20,925 nt of DNA from a virus, in the IMG/VR virus record IMGVR_UViG_3300047673_000048, positions 1 to 20,925 of that record; one strand, 5' to 3'. Each line of letters starts with the position of its first letter. The stretch's first letter is position 1. Shown piece after piece: positions 1 to 6,635 of this stretch. A program made the position numbers and the translations under genes. A model generated the notes under the pieces. The model ran no database searches, was not told the origin of the DNA, and saw nothing but the letters and a program-made list of their open reading frames with translations.

Positions 1-2270
1 CCTTCGTCGCACGGCTCAAGCACGCCCGGGAAGAACCCCGCTAGCGCGTCGCTGGTCTCCCGGTATTCCTTCGTAGCCTCAGCGATCACGGACGGGTCTT
101 GCAGCCCACCCGCGAACCACTCGACCGCACCGCGCACCGCCCATGCGGCAATGCCCTCAGACTCGGCCAGTAGCTTTTGGTCAAGGGTGTGGTCCCGCTC
201 TTCCGGCGCAAACCAGCGCTTGAACGGGATCATTTTCACACGCCGCCACAACCCCTCATCCTGGCCCCGAAATTTGGGCTTGTGATTTGTGGCCAGCATG
301 AGAAGAAACGTGGGCTTGAACGTGAAGAACTCTTGCCGGAGAAAGCGCGCCGCTATCTCGTCCTTTCCGGTCACGCGCTTGAGCACCGCTTCGGACATGG
401 GCTTGCCGGATTCGCCTTCGGACGCCATGACGAAGCGCGCGCTCCGAAGTGCCGCTAGGTCGTTCGGGATTCCGCCGCTGGACTTCTCCTCAAACGTGGC
501 GAAGGGCGTTGTCTTGGAAATGGGCCGGAACACGGAAGTGAGAGTGTCCGTCGCTACCGACTTGCCGTTAGCTCCCTTGCCCCACAACACGGCGAAGCAC
601 TGTTCAGCGACGGAGCCCGTTACGCCGTACCCGCACAACCGGCGGAAGTAGTCGGCAAGCTCCGGGTTGCCCGGGAAGATTTCCAAGAGGAACTGTTCCC
701 AGCGCGGACACGTGGCGTTCGGGTTGTAGTCGAGATCCAGGGCGTACGTGATCATGTCCGCCTTATCGTGGTCCCGCAGTAGGCCCGTGCGGAGATCCAC
801 CGTGCCGTTACGGAAGCTGAGAAGGTGCTCCCGCGCGTCGAATGCGTCCGCCTCAACGGCCACGCTGGGCACGGCGCGAAGCTCCCGCATGAGTGAGTCA
901 ATGTTCCGGGTGAGCGTGAACCCCTTCGCTATCTTGCGTAGCTTCTCCCCCGGGTCATCCTTGCCCGGGTCGCCACCCTTCGCCCGGTGCTCCGCCGACT
1001 TCTCAGCGGCAGCCACCGTGAGCGCTGCCCCCATGTAGTGGATTGCCTGCCGGACACGGGTCTCTGACTTCTCCCAGGTGGCACCCGACCACACGTAGAA
1101 GCCAAGCCCCGGGGCGTACTTGATCCGGCCCCCGGTGAACGTCACCAGCGCGTGAGCGTTGAGCACGTCCGAAGACCCGTACCGCTCCATAAGGTCCGTG
1201 ACCATACGAACGGCCCTACGCGCTTCGTCAGCGTCCGGGACAAGCGCCCCGGTGTCTCCGTCCGGAGTGGCTATGCCGTGCGCCCCAGGGACCGTCTGAG
1301 CCCCCTTGACAGCCTCATGCAGCAGCACCGGGAACGCCCGGGGTCCGACCCGCTCACGCCAGTCCGTAAGGTCCGCGCCAGCGTAGGGAACCTCAAGGGT
1401 CGCCACCGGCACACCGTGAGCGGCAAGCCCGTCCGCGAGACGCTTCGTGAAGCCGTTACCGGCAGCGTCGTTGTCGCCACAGATGATGACCTGAGACCCG
1501 CGCACACCCGCCGCAAGCTCAGCGATCAAGTCCGGTGACGTCGCCAGCGAAGCGCCCCGGATGGCTACCGCGTCGTACCCGCAGGAAACCGCTGTGAGCG
1601 CGTCTCCCGGCCCCTCAGTGACCAGGACAACCCCATAGCCACCCTGCCCGCGAAACACGCCGTACGGGGTCCACCGGTAGCCCTCAGGGTTCATGAGGGA
1701 CACCCACCGGCCCGGACAGTCCCCGGACAGGTCCCGCCCCTGTAGTCCGCGCGGCTGTCCGTCGAAACCACGGAGCGGCACGGTAAGGCGCGGGTACGCA
1801 AGGAACGTCCGGGACAGGAACGGCAGCACGTCCGAAGGCGGTCCGCCAGCGTCCAGCCCGATGCCAAGCTCTGACGCCGTATCGTCGTCCAGCCCGAAGC
1901 GCCGGAGCATGTACCCGCGTGCCCGCTCCGCAAGTTCAGACGTCCAGTCGAACAGTCGCAGCGACGACATGTCTACGTACCGCGCAAGCATCTCTGAATG
2001 CGTACCGGTCACAAGCTCCGCGCGCTCCGCCGGAACCGTGAGGCTGTCACCGGTCGCCTTGAACATGTCGTTCCACGTGAGGCCCACGGCCTTGATCACG
2101 TCTTCGGTCTCACACCCAACCCGGCATGTCATCCGGACCTTATCGTCTCGCCCGCGCCAGATACGGAGCGACGGACGGGAGTCACTATGCGCCGGACACA
2201 GCGCAAGATATCCCCCGTCCGTCTCTTCGCTCACGTCAGTGAAGCGGTCGAGAATGTCAACGAACTTCAT
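1..2270 (-). CDS. Phage DNA primase-helicase (CHC2 zinc, Toprim, D5/SF3), 3' end cut by window
   Basis: Translating the minus strand from the ATG at 2270 gives an open frame of about 756 codons that reaches position 1 without a stop, so the C-terminus is missing. A CHC2-type zinc motif is visible at about residues 25-53 (C25, H28, C49, C53), then a Toprim core (EGPGDAL near 219, GDND near 265) as in primases. The second half is a D5/P4-type superfamily 3 helicase: Walker A GKGANGKS near 564-571, an acidic Walker B-like segment (FVMASEGE near 613), a sensor ATNHKPKF near 660 and a paired-arginine LWRRV near 674. It should prime and unwind DNA at the phage replication fork. The ribosome binding site AAGGGGAGCC precedes the ATG. 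The gene follows the HNH gene across a 48-nt gap that holds a copy of the asymmetric intergenic repeat. Confidence 0.93.
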   Translation of the reverse strand, partial: MKFVDILDRFTDVSEETDGGYLALCPAHSDSRPSLRIWRGRDDKVRMTCRVGCETEDVIKAVGLTWNDMFKATGDSLTVPAERAELVTGTHSEMLARYVDMSSLRLFDWTSELAERARGYMLRRFGLDDDTASELGIGLDAGGPPSDVLPFLSRTFLAYPRLTVPLRGFDGQPRGLQGRDLSGDCPGRWVSLMNPEGYRWTPYGVFRGQGGYGVVLVTEGPGDALTAVSCGYDAVAIRGASLATSPDLIAELAAGVRGSQVIICGDNDAAGNGFTKRLADGLAAHGVPVATLEVPYAGADLTDWRERVGPRAFPVLLHEAVKGAQTVPGAHGIATPDGDTGALVPDADEARRAVRMVTDLMERYGSSDVLNAHALVTFTGGRIKYAPGLGFYVWSGATWEKSETRVRQAIHYMGAALTVAAAEKSAEHRAKGGDPGKDDPGEKLRKIAKGFTLTRNIDSLMRELRAVPSVAVEADAFDAREHLLSFRNGTVDLRTGLLRDHDKADMITYALDLDYNPNATCPRWEQFLLEIFPGNPELADYFRRLCGYGVTGSVAEQCFAVLWGKGANGKSVATDTLTSVFRPISKTTPFATFEEKSSGGIPNDLAALRSARFVMASEGESGKPMSEAVLKRVTGKDEIAARFLRQEFFTFKPTFLLMLATNHKPKFRGQDEGLWRRVKMIPFKRWFAPEERDHTLDQKLLAESEGIAAWAVRGAVEWFAGGLQDPSVIAEATKEYRETSDALAGFFPGVLEPCDE

Positions 2271-2292
2271 TGGCTCCCCTTAAAAGTCTCTT

Positions 2293-2319
2293 CACTGACG
2301 GGGTAGTGAGTCGATTGCC
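2293..2319 (-). repeat. Asymmetric intergenic repeat, copy 1
   Basis: On the minus strand this reads GGCAATCGACTCACTACCCC followed by GTCAGTG. It begins at the stop codon of the HNH gene and ends about 23 nt before the primase start. It matches copies at 5075, 6257 and 9597, and partly 7493. Confidence 0.8.
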
Positions 2320-2744
2320 TAGAACGGCAAATCGTCCGGGCCGAAGGTTTCCGCCCATTCGGCCAGCGTCTTAGCCCCCTTCCGGAGATTGCACGTGCGG
2401 CAGGCAGGCACGATGTTGTGTTCCGCGTCCGCCCCACCCTTGGACAGCGGGTGCACGTGATCTAGGTGGGTTGCCGTGGCCTGGCAGTAGCAGCAGCGCC
2501 CATGCCAGCGCCGGAGAATCGCCGTGCGCGAATACTCGACGTGCTCAACCCCGTACGCCTCAGCGCGCCGCTTGTGCGTGACCGTGTGACGCTTGTCCGG
2601 CGGCAACTTCCGGTAGTAGTCCTTACGGTGCTGAGCCTGCCGTTTCCGGCGACACGTGGCACACGCGGAAGACTCTTTCTTCGCCTTACCGGCTAGGAAC
2701 TGTTCAGCGGGCTTTCCCCGCCCGCATAGTCGGCACACCTTCAC
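2319..2744 (-). CDS. HNH endonuclease with N-terminal zinc motif
   Basis: This is a 141-aa protein starting at GTG (2744), two nucleotides after the stop of the upstream gene. The N-terminus carries two CxxC pairs (C4/C7 and C28/C31) that suggest a zinc knuckle. The C-terminal half is a classic HNH nuclease: CYC near 85-87, LDHVHPLSKGG near 94-104 with the D-H pair, N110, and a second CxxC at 115/118. HNH proteins of this size in phages serve as packaging-associated nickases or as homing or free-standing endonucleases. Here it lies beside the primase-helicase rather than the terminase, so a packaging role is less obvious. The family assignment is firm; the biological role is inference. Confidence 0.92.
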   Translation of the reverse strand: MKVCRLCGRGKPAEQFLAGKAKKESSACATCRRKRQAQHRKDYYRKLPPDKRHTVTHKRRAEAYGVEHVEYSRTAILRRWHGRCCYCQATATHLDHVHPLSKGGADAEHNIVPACRTCNLRKGAKTLAEWAETFGPDDLPF

Positions 2745-2746
2745 GG

Positions 2747-2989
2747 CTACGCCTTCCCCTCAATCGTGTCCGCCGCTTCGCTGAGCGCTTCCCACACGCG
2801 GTAGCAGTCATCGCAGCACCGGGGCGCGTTGCCCTTCGGCCGGATCAGGTCGGCAAGCTCCCTCGCGTGCTTGGCAAGGATTCCGTCCGCCACCTGTCCG
2901 GCGATCCGCCCTAGGCGCGGTGACGGGTCATCATCCGCCCACCCGGTACCCGCGATCATGCCGCCGATGTCCTGTCGCGCCGTGGTCAT
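2747..2989 (-). CDS. Small unknown protein with CCxxC motif
   Basis: This 80-aa protein starts at the ATG at 2989, which overlaps the TGA of the upstream hydrolase gene as ATGA, implying translational coupling. The frame stays open further upstream, but that extension lies inside the hydrolase gene in another frame and is not credible. The visible motif is RCCDDCYRVWEAL near residues 57-69, one cysteine pair that could bind metal, preceded by a helix (HARELADLIR). I do not recognise a family. The next gene (HNH) begins right after its stop. Confidence 0.75.
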   Translation of the reverse strand: MTTARQDIGGMIAGTGWADDDPSPRLGRIAGQVADGILAKHARELADLIRPKGNAPRCCDDCYRVWEALSEAADTIEGKA

Positions 2990-3486
2990 GCGCGCCCCCG
3001 AATCAGCCGGTAAAGGTCGCCCGGGGTCACGTCTCCCGGTGCCCGTCCGTCGCTGTAAAGGTGAACCCCAGCGCGCCGGTAACACTCGTCCACTAGCTGA
3101 CTGCACATCATGTGCCCGCTGTCGCGCACGTACCCGCGTAGCCACCGGGAAAGCGGCCACAGATGAAACCGCATGGCGGCAAGTGCGAAGTAGTCGGCAA
3201 AGCTGTACGGAGTGCCCACCAGCGCAAGCGCGTTGCGGACAATCTCGAAATTGCCGGAGCGCACCGGATACCACTGGATATCGCAACCGTCGTACCGGGA
3301 CAGCGGAGAGAGCAGGGCACCACCGGGCTCCGCCTCAACGATCTCCCCCGCCCCGACGTAGACGAAGGCGTGTTCGTAGTTCCCGAACCCGTCCCCGTTG
3401 AGCCACTGGCCAAAGCGAATCAGTCGCCCGACTACGCCCCGGATTTGCGTAACGCCGAAGTCACCCGGCATCGGCTGATATGTCAT
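2986..3486 (-). CDS. Permuted NlpC/P60 (YiiX-like) papain-fold hydrolase
   Basis: This is a 166-aa protein. The order of likely catalytic residues is that of circularly permuted papain-like enzymes: an early histidine in NYEHAFVYVG (H39), an acidic residue in the following strand (EIVEAEPGGA), and a late cysteine in MMCSQLVDECYRRAG (C128). Permuted NlpC/P60 proteins act as amidases, peptidases or lipid-directed acyl hydrolases. No signal peptide is visible, so it is probably cytoplasmic unless it is held by the 28-aa membrane peptide encoded just upstream, whose stop overlaps this start as ATGA. It is far from the lysis genes, so a role other than host lysis is likely. The substrate cannot be read from the sequence. 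Confidence 0.78.
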   Translation of the reverse strand: MTYQPMPGDFGVTQIRGVVGRLIRFGQWLNGDGFGNYEHAFVYVGAGEIVEAEPGGALLSPLSRYDGCDIQWYPVRSGNFEIVRNALALVGTPYSFADYFALAAMRFHLWPLSRWLRGYVRDSGHMMCSQLVDECYRRAGVHLYSDGRAPGDVTPGDLYRLIRGRA

Positions 3487-3569
3487 CGGTCCACCCGCTC
3501 AACGATGGCCACGGCCACCACGTAGATAGCCACGGCGATAGCCCAACCCACGATGAACCACCCGGTCAT
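3483..3569 (-). CDS. 28-aa single-pass membrane peptide
   Basis: This very small frame (ATG at 3569, TGA at 3485-3483) encodes MTGWFIVGWAIAVAIYVVAV followed by AIVERVDR. Nearly the whole peptide is one hydrophobic segment ending in a charged tail, as in a single-span membrane peptide. It overlaps the upstream stop as ATGA and overlaps the downstream hydrolase start as ATGA. It is preceded by a strong site (GTGGGGGACGC). That coupling argues it is real despite its size. It may anchor or regulate the hydrolase, or act as a small holin-like or immunity peptide; the function is unknown. Confidence 0.7.
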   Translation of the reverse strand: MTGWFIVGWAIAVAIYVVAVAIVERVDR

Positions 3570-3751
3570 GCGTCCCCCACCCATCGAACCTCAGCGCCAC
3601 GGGCAACGGCGTGCCTCACAGCGTCCGTGAACCGGTGCCACTCCGCCCACGTGCGAAGCCCGGTGTCCAGCCAAAGCACGTCACCAGCGCCCAGCGCCCG
3701 GACGTCTCCCAGGGCAGGCGTGTTGCCCGCCCGCACAACTCGATCGGCCAT
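3566..3751 (-). CDS. Small unknown protein, first gene after terminator and palindrome
   Basis: This is a 61-aa protein starting MADRVVRAG. The ATG at 3751 is chosen because AAGGGGGCC lies just upstream; a longer frame from 3775 would start inside the 22-bp palindrome. The sequence is mixed alpha/beta with a tryptophan-rich centre (LWLDTGLRTWAEWHRF) and I do not recognise a family. It heads a coupled gene cluster (28-aa membrane peptide, permuted hydrolase, CCxxC protein, HNH) that begins directly after a terminator hairpin and a copy of the palindrome. Confidence 0.7.
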   Translation of the reverse strand: MADRVVRAGNTPALGDVRALGAGDVLWLDTGLRTWAEWHRFTDAVRHAVARGAEVRWVGDA

Positions 3752-3764
3752 ACGGCCCCCTTCC

Positions 3765-3786
3765 GACCTACTCAATTGAGTAGGTA
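3765..3786. repeat. 22-bp palindrome, copy 1 (one terminal mismatch)
   Basis: Arms GACCTACTC and GAGTAGGT around AATT; the last base is A where other copies have C. It lies between the terminator at 3794-3826 and the ribosome binding site of the gene starting at 3751. It is a probable operator or processing site. Confidence 0.92.
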
Positions 3787-3793
3787 CGACAAA

Positions 3794-3826
3794 GGGCCGG
3801 ACGCTCCGTGATGGAACGCCCGGCCC
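3794..3826 (-). terminator. Rho-independent terminator after the 102-aa gene
   Basis: A GC-rich hairpin with GGGCCGG and CCGGCCC outer arms and a partly paired interior; on the minus strand it is followed by TTTGTCG. It sits 8 nt after the stop of the gene ending at 3834. Confidence 0.75.
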
Positions 3827-3833
3827 CTTCGTG

Positions 3834-4142
3834 TCACTGCTCTTCCGGCACCACCTGAGAGTGAATCAGCCGGACGTGTTCCGCTGAGATCCACTGGGGC
3901 CGCAGCGTCTTGCGCTTCGTCATGCCGTACCCGGACTCTGTGCCGGTGGGCTGAACGAGAAGCATGGGCCGGAGCCTGCCCCCCGACACCCGCGCGGTTA
4001 CCTTCCGGATTACAGCGTCAGACATGCGCACCCGGTTACCCGAACGCGTGCCGTAGGTGATCAGGTCACCCGCGTAAAGCGCCTCCCCGTAGTAGTCCGA
4101 AACAACGCCACGCTTACCCAACGGACAACCCCTCTTCGTCAT
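3834..4142 (-). CDS. Unknown 102-aa protein, SH3/KOW-like strand pattern
   Basis: The longest frame starts at ATG 4142, overlapping the end of the upstream 54-aa gene by 29 nt. A TTG at 4121, seven nucleotides after a GAGGGG ribosome binding site, is an alternative start that would give about 95 residues. The sequence is basic and strand-rich (GDLITYG near 25, VIRKVTARV, MLLVQPTG), compatible with a small beta-barrel fold, but I recognise no specific family. It is the last gene before the terminator at 3794-3826, in a unit led by the recombination directionality factor. Confidence 0.75.
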   Translation of the reverse strand: MTKRGCPLGKRGVVSDYYGEALYAGDLITYGTRSGNRVRMSDAVIRKVTARVSGGRLRPMLLVQPTGTESGYGMTKRKTLRPQWISAEHVRLIHSQVVPEEQ

Positions 4143-4278
4143 CCCACCCGAAGCGCCTACGCCGCTCGTGAATCACGGCCGGACGCTCAGCGGGAGTGAA
4201 CTCCCATAGGGGACGCTTGATATCGACATCAGGAAGCGCCCGGAGCACAGCGGCGAAATCCCTCACGGTGTGGTTCAT
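4114..4278 (-). CDS. Small unknown 54-aa protein
   Basis: The ATG at 4278 comes two nucleotides after the stop of the directionality-factor gene. The frame MNHTVRDFAAVLRALPDVDI continues to VHERRRRFGWDDEE-type charged sequence (more exactly VIHERRRRFGWDDEEG) and stops at TAA 4116-4114. It has an amphipathic N-terminal helix and a basic then acidic C-terminus. It fills an otherwise empty interval between two genes with short overlaps, which supports it. I know of no family for it. Confidence 0.65.
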   Translation of the reverse strand: MNHTVRDFAAVLRALPDVDIKRPLWEFTPAERPAVIHERRRRFGWDDEEGLSVG

Positions 4279-4280
4279 GC

Positions 4281-4988
4281 TCAGCGCTCATCGGCAATGG
4301 CATCGTTGTAAGAACCGATCACCTCAATTACCGGCTTGCGGTAGGAAACCTGTCCGTACTTCTCGGACACGAACTCGACAAGCTCAAGGTTGAGCTTGCA
4401 CAGCGCCGGACCGTCCACGTGATCCAGTGCGTCTAGGACTTCGTGAATGGTCTCCGCGAACTTCCAACCGGTAGACGTCAGACGCGCGGTGCCCAGGTCG
4501 TAATCCTCGGCAAGGCGGAAGTCCACCGTGATGTGAGGCGACGGACCGCGCTTCTTCGCGGCAAGCGCCTTCCGCTCAGCGAGCAACTTCGGGCAGCCGC
4601 ACGGCTCTCCCTTGTCCTCCGGCGGAGACAGGAAGTAAATCCCGTCGCACTCATGCTCCGGGCCGTTAAGCCCCCACTTGATCATGCGGTCATCTACGGC
4701 CTTCGCGCCGTCAATGACGATTTCCACGGACTCCGCCGAAGTGAGGACCTGGAGATAGTCCTCCTTCGTGGTCTCCCACTCCGTGACCTCACCGCCGAAG
4801 AGCTGAGCGACAGCCTCAGCCGAAGCCTTCTCGGCCGTGGTCACGCGCCATGCCGGAAGGGACATGGGCTTGCCGGTGGTGGGGTTCTTCATGCCGGTAC
4901 GGAAGATGAGATCCGGAGTCTCGTAAGTGACCTTCTCGCGCTTCTCCGGCTTAGCGTCGGGGTCGGTAGCGAAAATCTGAAGTGCCAT
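4281..4988 (-). CDS. Recombination directionality factor, phiC31 gp3-like
   Basis: This 235-aa protein opens with MALQIFATDPDAKP and carries the hallmarks of the actinophage gp3 family: WRVTTAEKASAEAVAQLFGG near 47-66, a central WGLNGPEHECDGIYFLSP segment (H112, C114) and GEPCGCP (C130, C132) that together resemble a zinc site, then a PHITVDFRLAED strand region. In phiC31, gp3 binds the serine integrase and switches it from attP x attB integration to attL x attR excision. The family assignment implies that the phage encodes a large serine integrase outside this window. The start is the ATG at 4988 with AGGAGAG upstream. The gene follows a hairpin leader and leads a small unit ending at the 3794-3826 terminator. 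Confidence 0.88.
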   Translation of the reverse strand: MALQIFATDPDAKPEKREKVTYETPDLIFRTGMKNPTTGKPMSLPAWRVTTAEKASAEAVAQLFGGEVTEWETTKEDYLQVLTSAESVEIVIDGAKAVDDRMIKWGLNGPEHECDGIYFLSPPEDKGEPCGCPKLLAERKALAAKKRGPSPHITVDFRLAEDYDLGTARLTSTGWKFAETIHEVLDALDHVDGPALCKLNLELVEFVSEKYGQVSYRKPVIEVIGSYNDAIADER

Positions 4989-5024
4989 GCGGTTTCTCTC
5001 CTGTTTTTGGGCAGCGCGAAGACA

Positions 5025-5073
5025 GGGGGACGGGCGGGGTTGGCATCGGATGCTTCCGGCCGCTCCGTCCCCC
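5025..5073 (-). terminator. Hairpin in the leader of the directionality-factor gene
   Basis: Nine-base perfect arms GGGGGACGG and CCGTCCCCC enclose 31 nt that contain a second small palindrome (GCATCGGATGC). It lies between the lipoprotein and directionality-factor genes. It lacks a good T-tract on the minus strand (TGTCTTC), so it may be a weak terminator, an attenuator or an mRNA structure. Confidence 0.55.
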
Positions 5074-5074
5074 T

Positions 5075-5101
5075 CATTTACGGGGTAGTGAGTGGATTGC
5101 C
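5075..5101 (-). repeat. Asymmetric intergenic repeat, copy 2
   Basis: Minus strand GGCAATCCACTCACTACCCC then GTAAATGA, five nucleotides after the lipoprotein stop and just before the hairpin leader of the directionality-factor gene. Confidence 0.8.
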
Positions 5102-5106
5102 AGCGG

Positions 5107-5379
5107 CTAGCGGCAGGTGGGATCGCCCTTGACGACAGCCGGAGCGCCGTACGCGGAATCGCCGTGATAGGTCACGTAGACGCGGTTCCCGTGATCACAC
5201 TTCGTGGCCAGGTTGTTGAAGCCATCCGGCATTTCGATGACGTCCGCCGGAGCGTTGTTCGTGGTGCGGGAGCGCGGAGCATCCCGGAACGGCTCGCTGT
5301 ACTTGTCACCGCACGCGGACAGGGCCAGTAGCCCCACGGACACGCCAGCGACGGACAGCGCGATACGACGTCGGTTCAT
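5107..5379 (-). CDS. Secreted lipoprotein
   Basis: This is a 90-aa protein with a textbook lipoprotein signal: basic MNRRRIAL, hydrophobic stretch, then the lipobox LSAC with the lipidated cysteine at residue 23. The mature part is about 67 residues, with two further cysteines (C61 and C89) that could form a disulfide, and a compact region MPDGFNNLATKCDHGNRVYV. It should be anchored on the outer face of the host membrane. Phage lipoproteins of this sort often act in superinfection exclusion by shielding receptors or blocking DNA entry; that role is inferred. The ATG at 5379 follows the nuclease stop by three nucleotides. Confidence 0.85.
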   Translation of the reverse strand: MNRRRIALSVAGVSVGLLALSACGDKYSEPFRDAPRSRTTNNAPADVIEMPDGFNNLATKCDHGNRVYVTYHGDSAYGAPAVVKGDPTCR

Positions 5380-5382
5380 GGC

Positions 5383-6222
5383 TCACTTAGCCCTTCGCTG
5401 AGTACCGGTGGTGATGCCCTGAGTACCGCCCTGGGCAATGGGCTTGCCAATGACCGTCTTGGACAGCACGCGGTCCCAGTCGAACGCGCCCCGCAGCATC
5501 AGGAACGCGTTATAGACGTCCTGGTCAATGCGCACGGGCTTGAATGCCCACTTCTCGTCAGTGATGTGCAGCACCACAGCGCCGTCAAACTCCGGCATGG
5601 GCTCAGAGTTGCCGTCCGGGTCAATGATCCGGTCAGCGTGCGCATAGGCGGACATCTGCAACGCTACGTCCGGGTAGGTGTCCTTAGACGTTTTCCAGTC
5701 CGCGACGACTAGGGCAGGCTCCCCGGAACGGTCCGGGGTCGGTCGCTGGTTTTCGTCCAGCCAAATCCGCAGCATGGCGTCAAAGGAACCCGCGTACTGG
5801 TGAGTGTCCGACCATGCGACGTCTTCCGCCCGGACAAGCTCCGGGTTCACGGCGTCCAGGAAGTCAGCGAAGTTGGCCCGGTACGGTTCCATGTCCCGCG
5901 ACACGCGACCGACGTACTCACCGCGAATCATGCGCTCAAACAGGTCGTGGGCTTCGCTGCCGACGTCCGCGCGGATCTTCGTGTATCGGCGCGCGGCACC
6001 CTTGAGGTAGTCGATTGCGCCTTGCCGGTCCCGCTCCGCCATCTGCTGTACGAAGTCGAGTGAGTCAACGGCAAGTTCCGCAACCATCTTCGCATTCCAG
6101 AATGCGAGGAACGGCTTTGCGAGCGTGCCGATTACCGACGTGACACCCGGGACAGTGATGTCCGGTGCGTCAGTGTCGAAATAGAAGCGGCTGCCGCCCT
6201 TACTTCGGGTACGGATAGTCAT
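5383..6222 (-). CDS. PD-(D/E)XK exonuclease, RecB/Cas4-like
   Basis: This 279-aa protein shows the RecB-type nuclease motifs in order: GSEAHDLFE near 88-96 (H92), YAGSFDAM near 143-150 (D148), VVADWKTSK near 172-180 (D175, K177) and QMSAYAHAD near 189 (Q..Y). These are the histidine, aspartate, D-x-K and Q-x3-Y signatures of the PD-(D/E)XK superfamily. It most likely processes DNA ends in phage replication or recombination. No iron-sulfur cysteine cluster is visible, so it is not a typical Cas4. The ATG at 6222 has AGGGAGGCACC upstream. It is preceded by a 245-nt non-coding segment containing iterons, and followed by the lipoprotein gene. Confidence 0.88.
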   Translation of the reverse strand: MTIRTRSKGGSRFYFDTDAPDITVPGVTSVIGTLAKPFLAFWNAKMVAELAVDSLDFVQQMAERDRQGAIDYLKGAARRYTKIRADVGSEAHDLFERMIRGEYVGRVSRDMEPYRANFADFLDAVNPELVRAEDVAWSDTHQYAGSFDAMLRIWLDENQRPTPDRSGEPALVVADWKTSKDTYPDVALQMSAYAHADRIIDPDGNSEPMPEFDGAVVLHITDEKWAFKPVRIDQDVYNAFLMLRGAFDWDRVLSKTVIGKPIAQGGTQGITTGTQRRAK

Positions 6223-6256
6223 CCGGTGGTGCCTCCCTGGGCTCCGTATGTGGTCT

Positions 6257-6283
6257 CACTTACGGGGTAGGGAGTCGGTTGCC
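6257..6283 (-). repeat. Asymmetric intergenic repeat, copy 3
   Basis: Minus strand GGCAACCGACTCCCTACCCC then GTAAGTG. Its first base touches the left iteron cluster, and it precedes the exonuclease start by about 35 nt. Confidence 0.78.
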
Positions 6284-6389
6284 AGTGACGAAGTGACGGA
6301 GTGGCGCACCGGTCCGGTTGTGCCTACAGCTCTTGTATCTCTTCTATGGGTGGTTCCCAGAGATACGTCAAACCGTCACTTCGTCACTG
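6283..6389. repeat. Iteron clusters in inverted orientation with nested hairpin
   Basis: Plus strand 6284-6307 holds three tandem 8-mers AGTGACGA, AGTGACGG, AGTGGCGC. The minus strand of 6365-6388 holds AGTGACGA, AGTGACGG, TTTGACGT. The two clusters form a perfect 17-bp inverted repeat separated by 73 nt. Between them, GTATCTCT (6335-6342) pairs with AGAGATAC (6359-6366). A replication origin, initiator or regulator binding array, or a structured RNA are possible. Confidence 0.8.
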
Positions 6390-6413
6390 TGCGCCCCGCT
6401 GAGGGCATGAAAG

Positions 6414-6446
6414 AGCCCCGCCCGACCACTGGGGCCGAACGGGGCT
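6414..6446 (-). terminator. Terminator after the 55-aa zinc-type gene
   Basis: Arms AGCCCCG (6414-6420) and CGGGGCT (6440-6446) with an inner CGGCC/GGTCG pairing; on the minus strand it is followed by CTTTC. It ends the unit that begins near 7455. Confidence 0.72.
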
Positions 6447-6467
6447 GAGAGGGACGCTACGCCGCGC

Positions 6468-6635
6468 CTAGGGCTTCCTAGGGGGCAAGCGCCCGAAGAG
6501 CTTGAACGACACGTGCGCCTGAACCTCTTCGGGTTCGTGTCCGTCGCATATGAACTGTCCTAGGCACTCGAACATCTCGGCATCGGGCTTGCGCGTCCCG
6601 CACAGGCAGCACGGGACGCCATCGCTCAGAACCAT
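6468..6635 (-). CDS. 55-aa protein with zinc-binding cysteine motif
   Basis: The ATG at 6635 lies inside the last codons of the upstream gene, overlapping its TGA by a few bases in another frame. The protein starts MVLSDGVPCCLCGT and continues with cysteines at 9, 10, 12, 24 and 30 and CDGH, then ends in a basic tail KLFGRLPPRKP. The CCxC...C...CxxH arrangement fits a small zinc-ribbon fold. No strong ribosome binding site precedes it, so translational coupling to the upstream gene is likely. A longer overlapping frame in another phase (start 6738) is arginine-rich shadow sequence. Confidence 0.68.
   Translation of the reverse strand: MVLSDGVPCCLCGTRKPDAEMFECLGQFICDGHEPEEVQAHVSFKLFGRLPPRKP

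Larger units (their letters stand above)
6223..6467. other. Non-coding regulatory or origin-like segment
   Basis: These 245 nt hold no convincing gene. In minus-strand order they contain a terminator (6414-6446), one half of a 17-bp inverted repeat (6373-6389), an inner 8-bp inverted repeat (6335-6342 with 6359-6366), the other half (6283-6299), and an asymmetric repeat copy (6257-6283). It is the most structured non-coding DNA in the window. Confidence 0.75.

Noticed and set aside
2747-3286. 179-aa version of the CCxxC protein
   Set aside because: The extra 99 residues lie inside the hydrolase gene in another frame; the ATGA-coupled start at 2989 is better supported.
5383-6222. Cas4 protein of a CRISPR adaptation module
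   Set aside because: The protein has RecB-type nuclease motifs but no iron-sulfur cysteine set and no cas1 or cas2 nearby; phage recombination exonuclease fits better.
6248-6448. 66-aa plus-strand frame over the non-coding gap
   Set aside because: It runs across iterons, inverted repeats and a terminator, has no good ribosome binding site and is opposite to all other genes.
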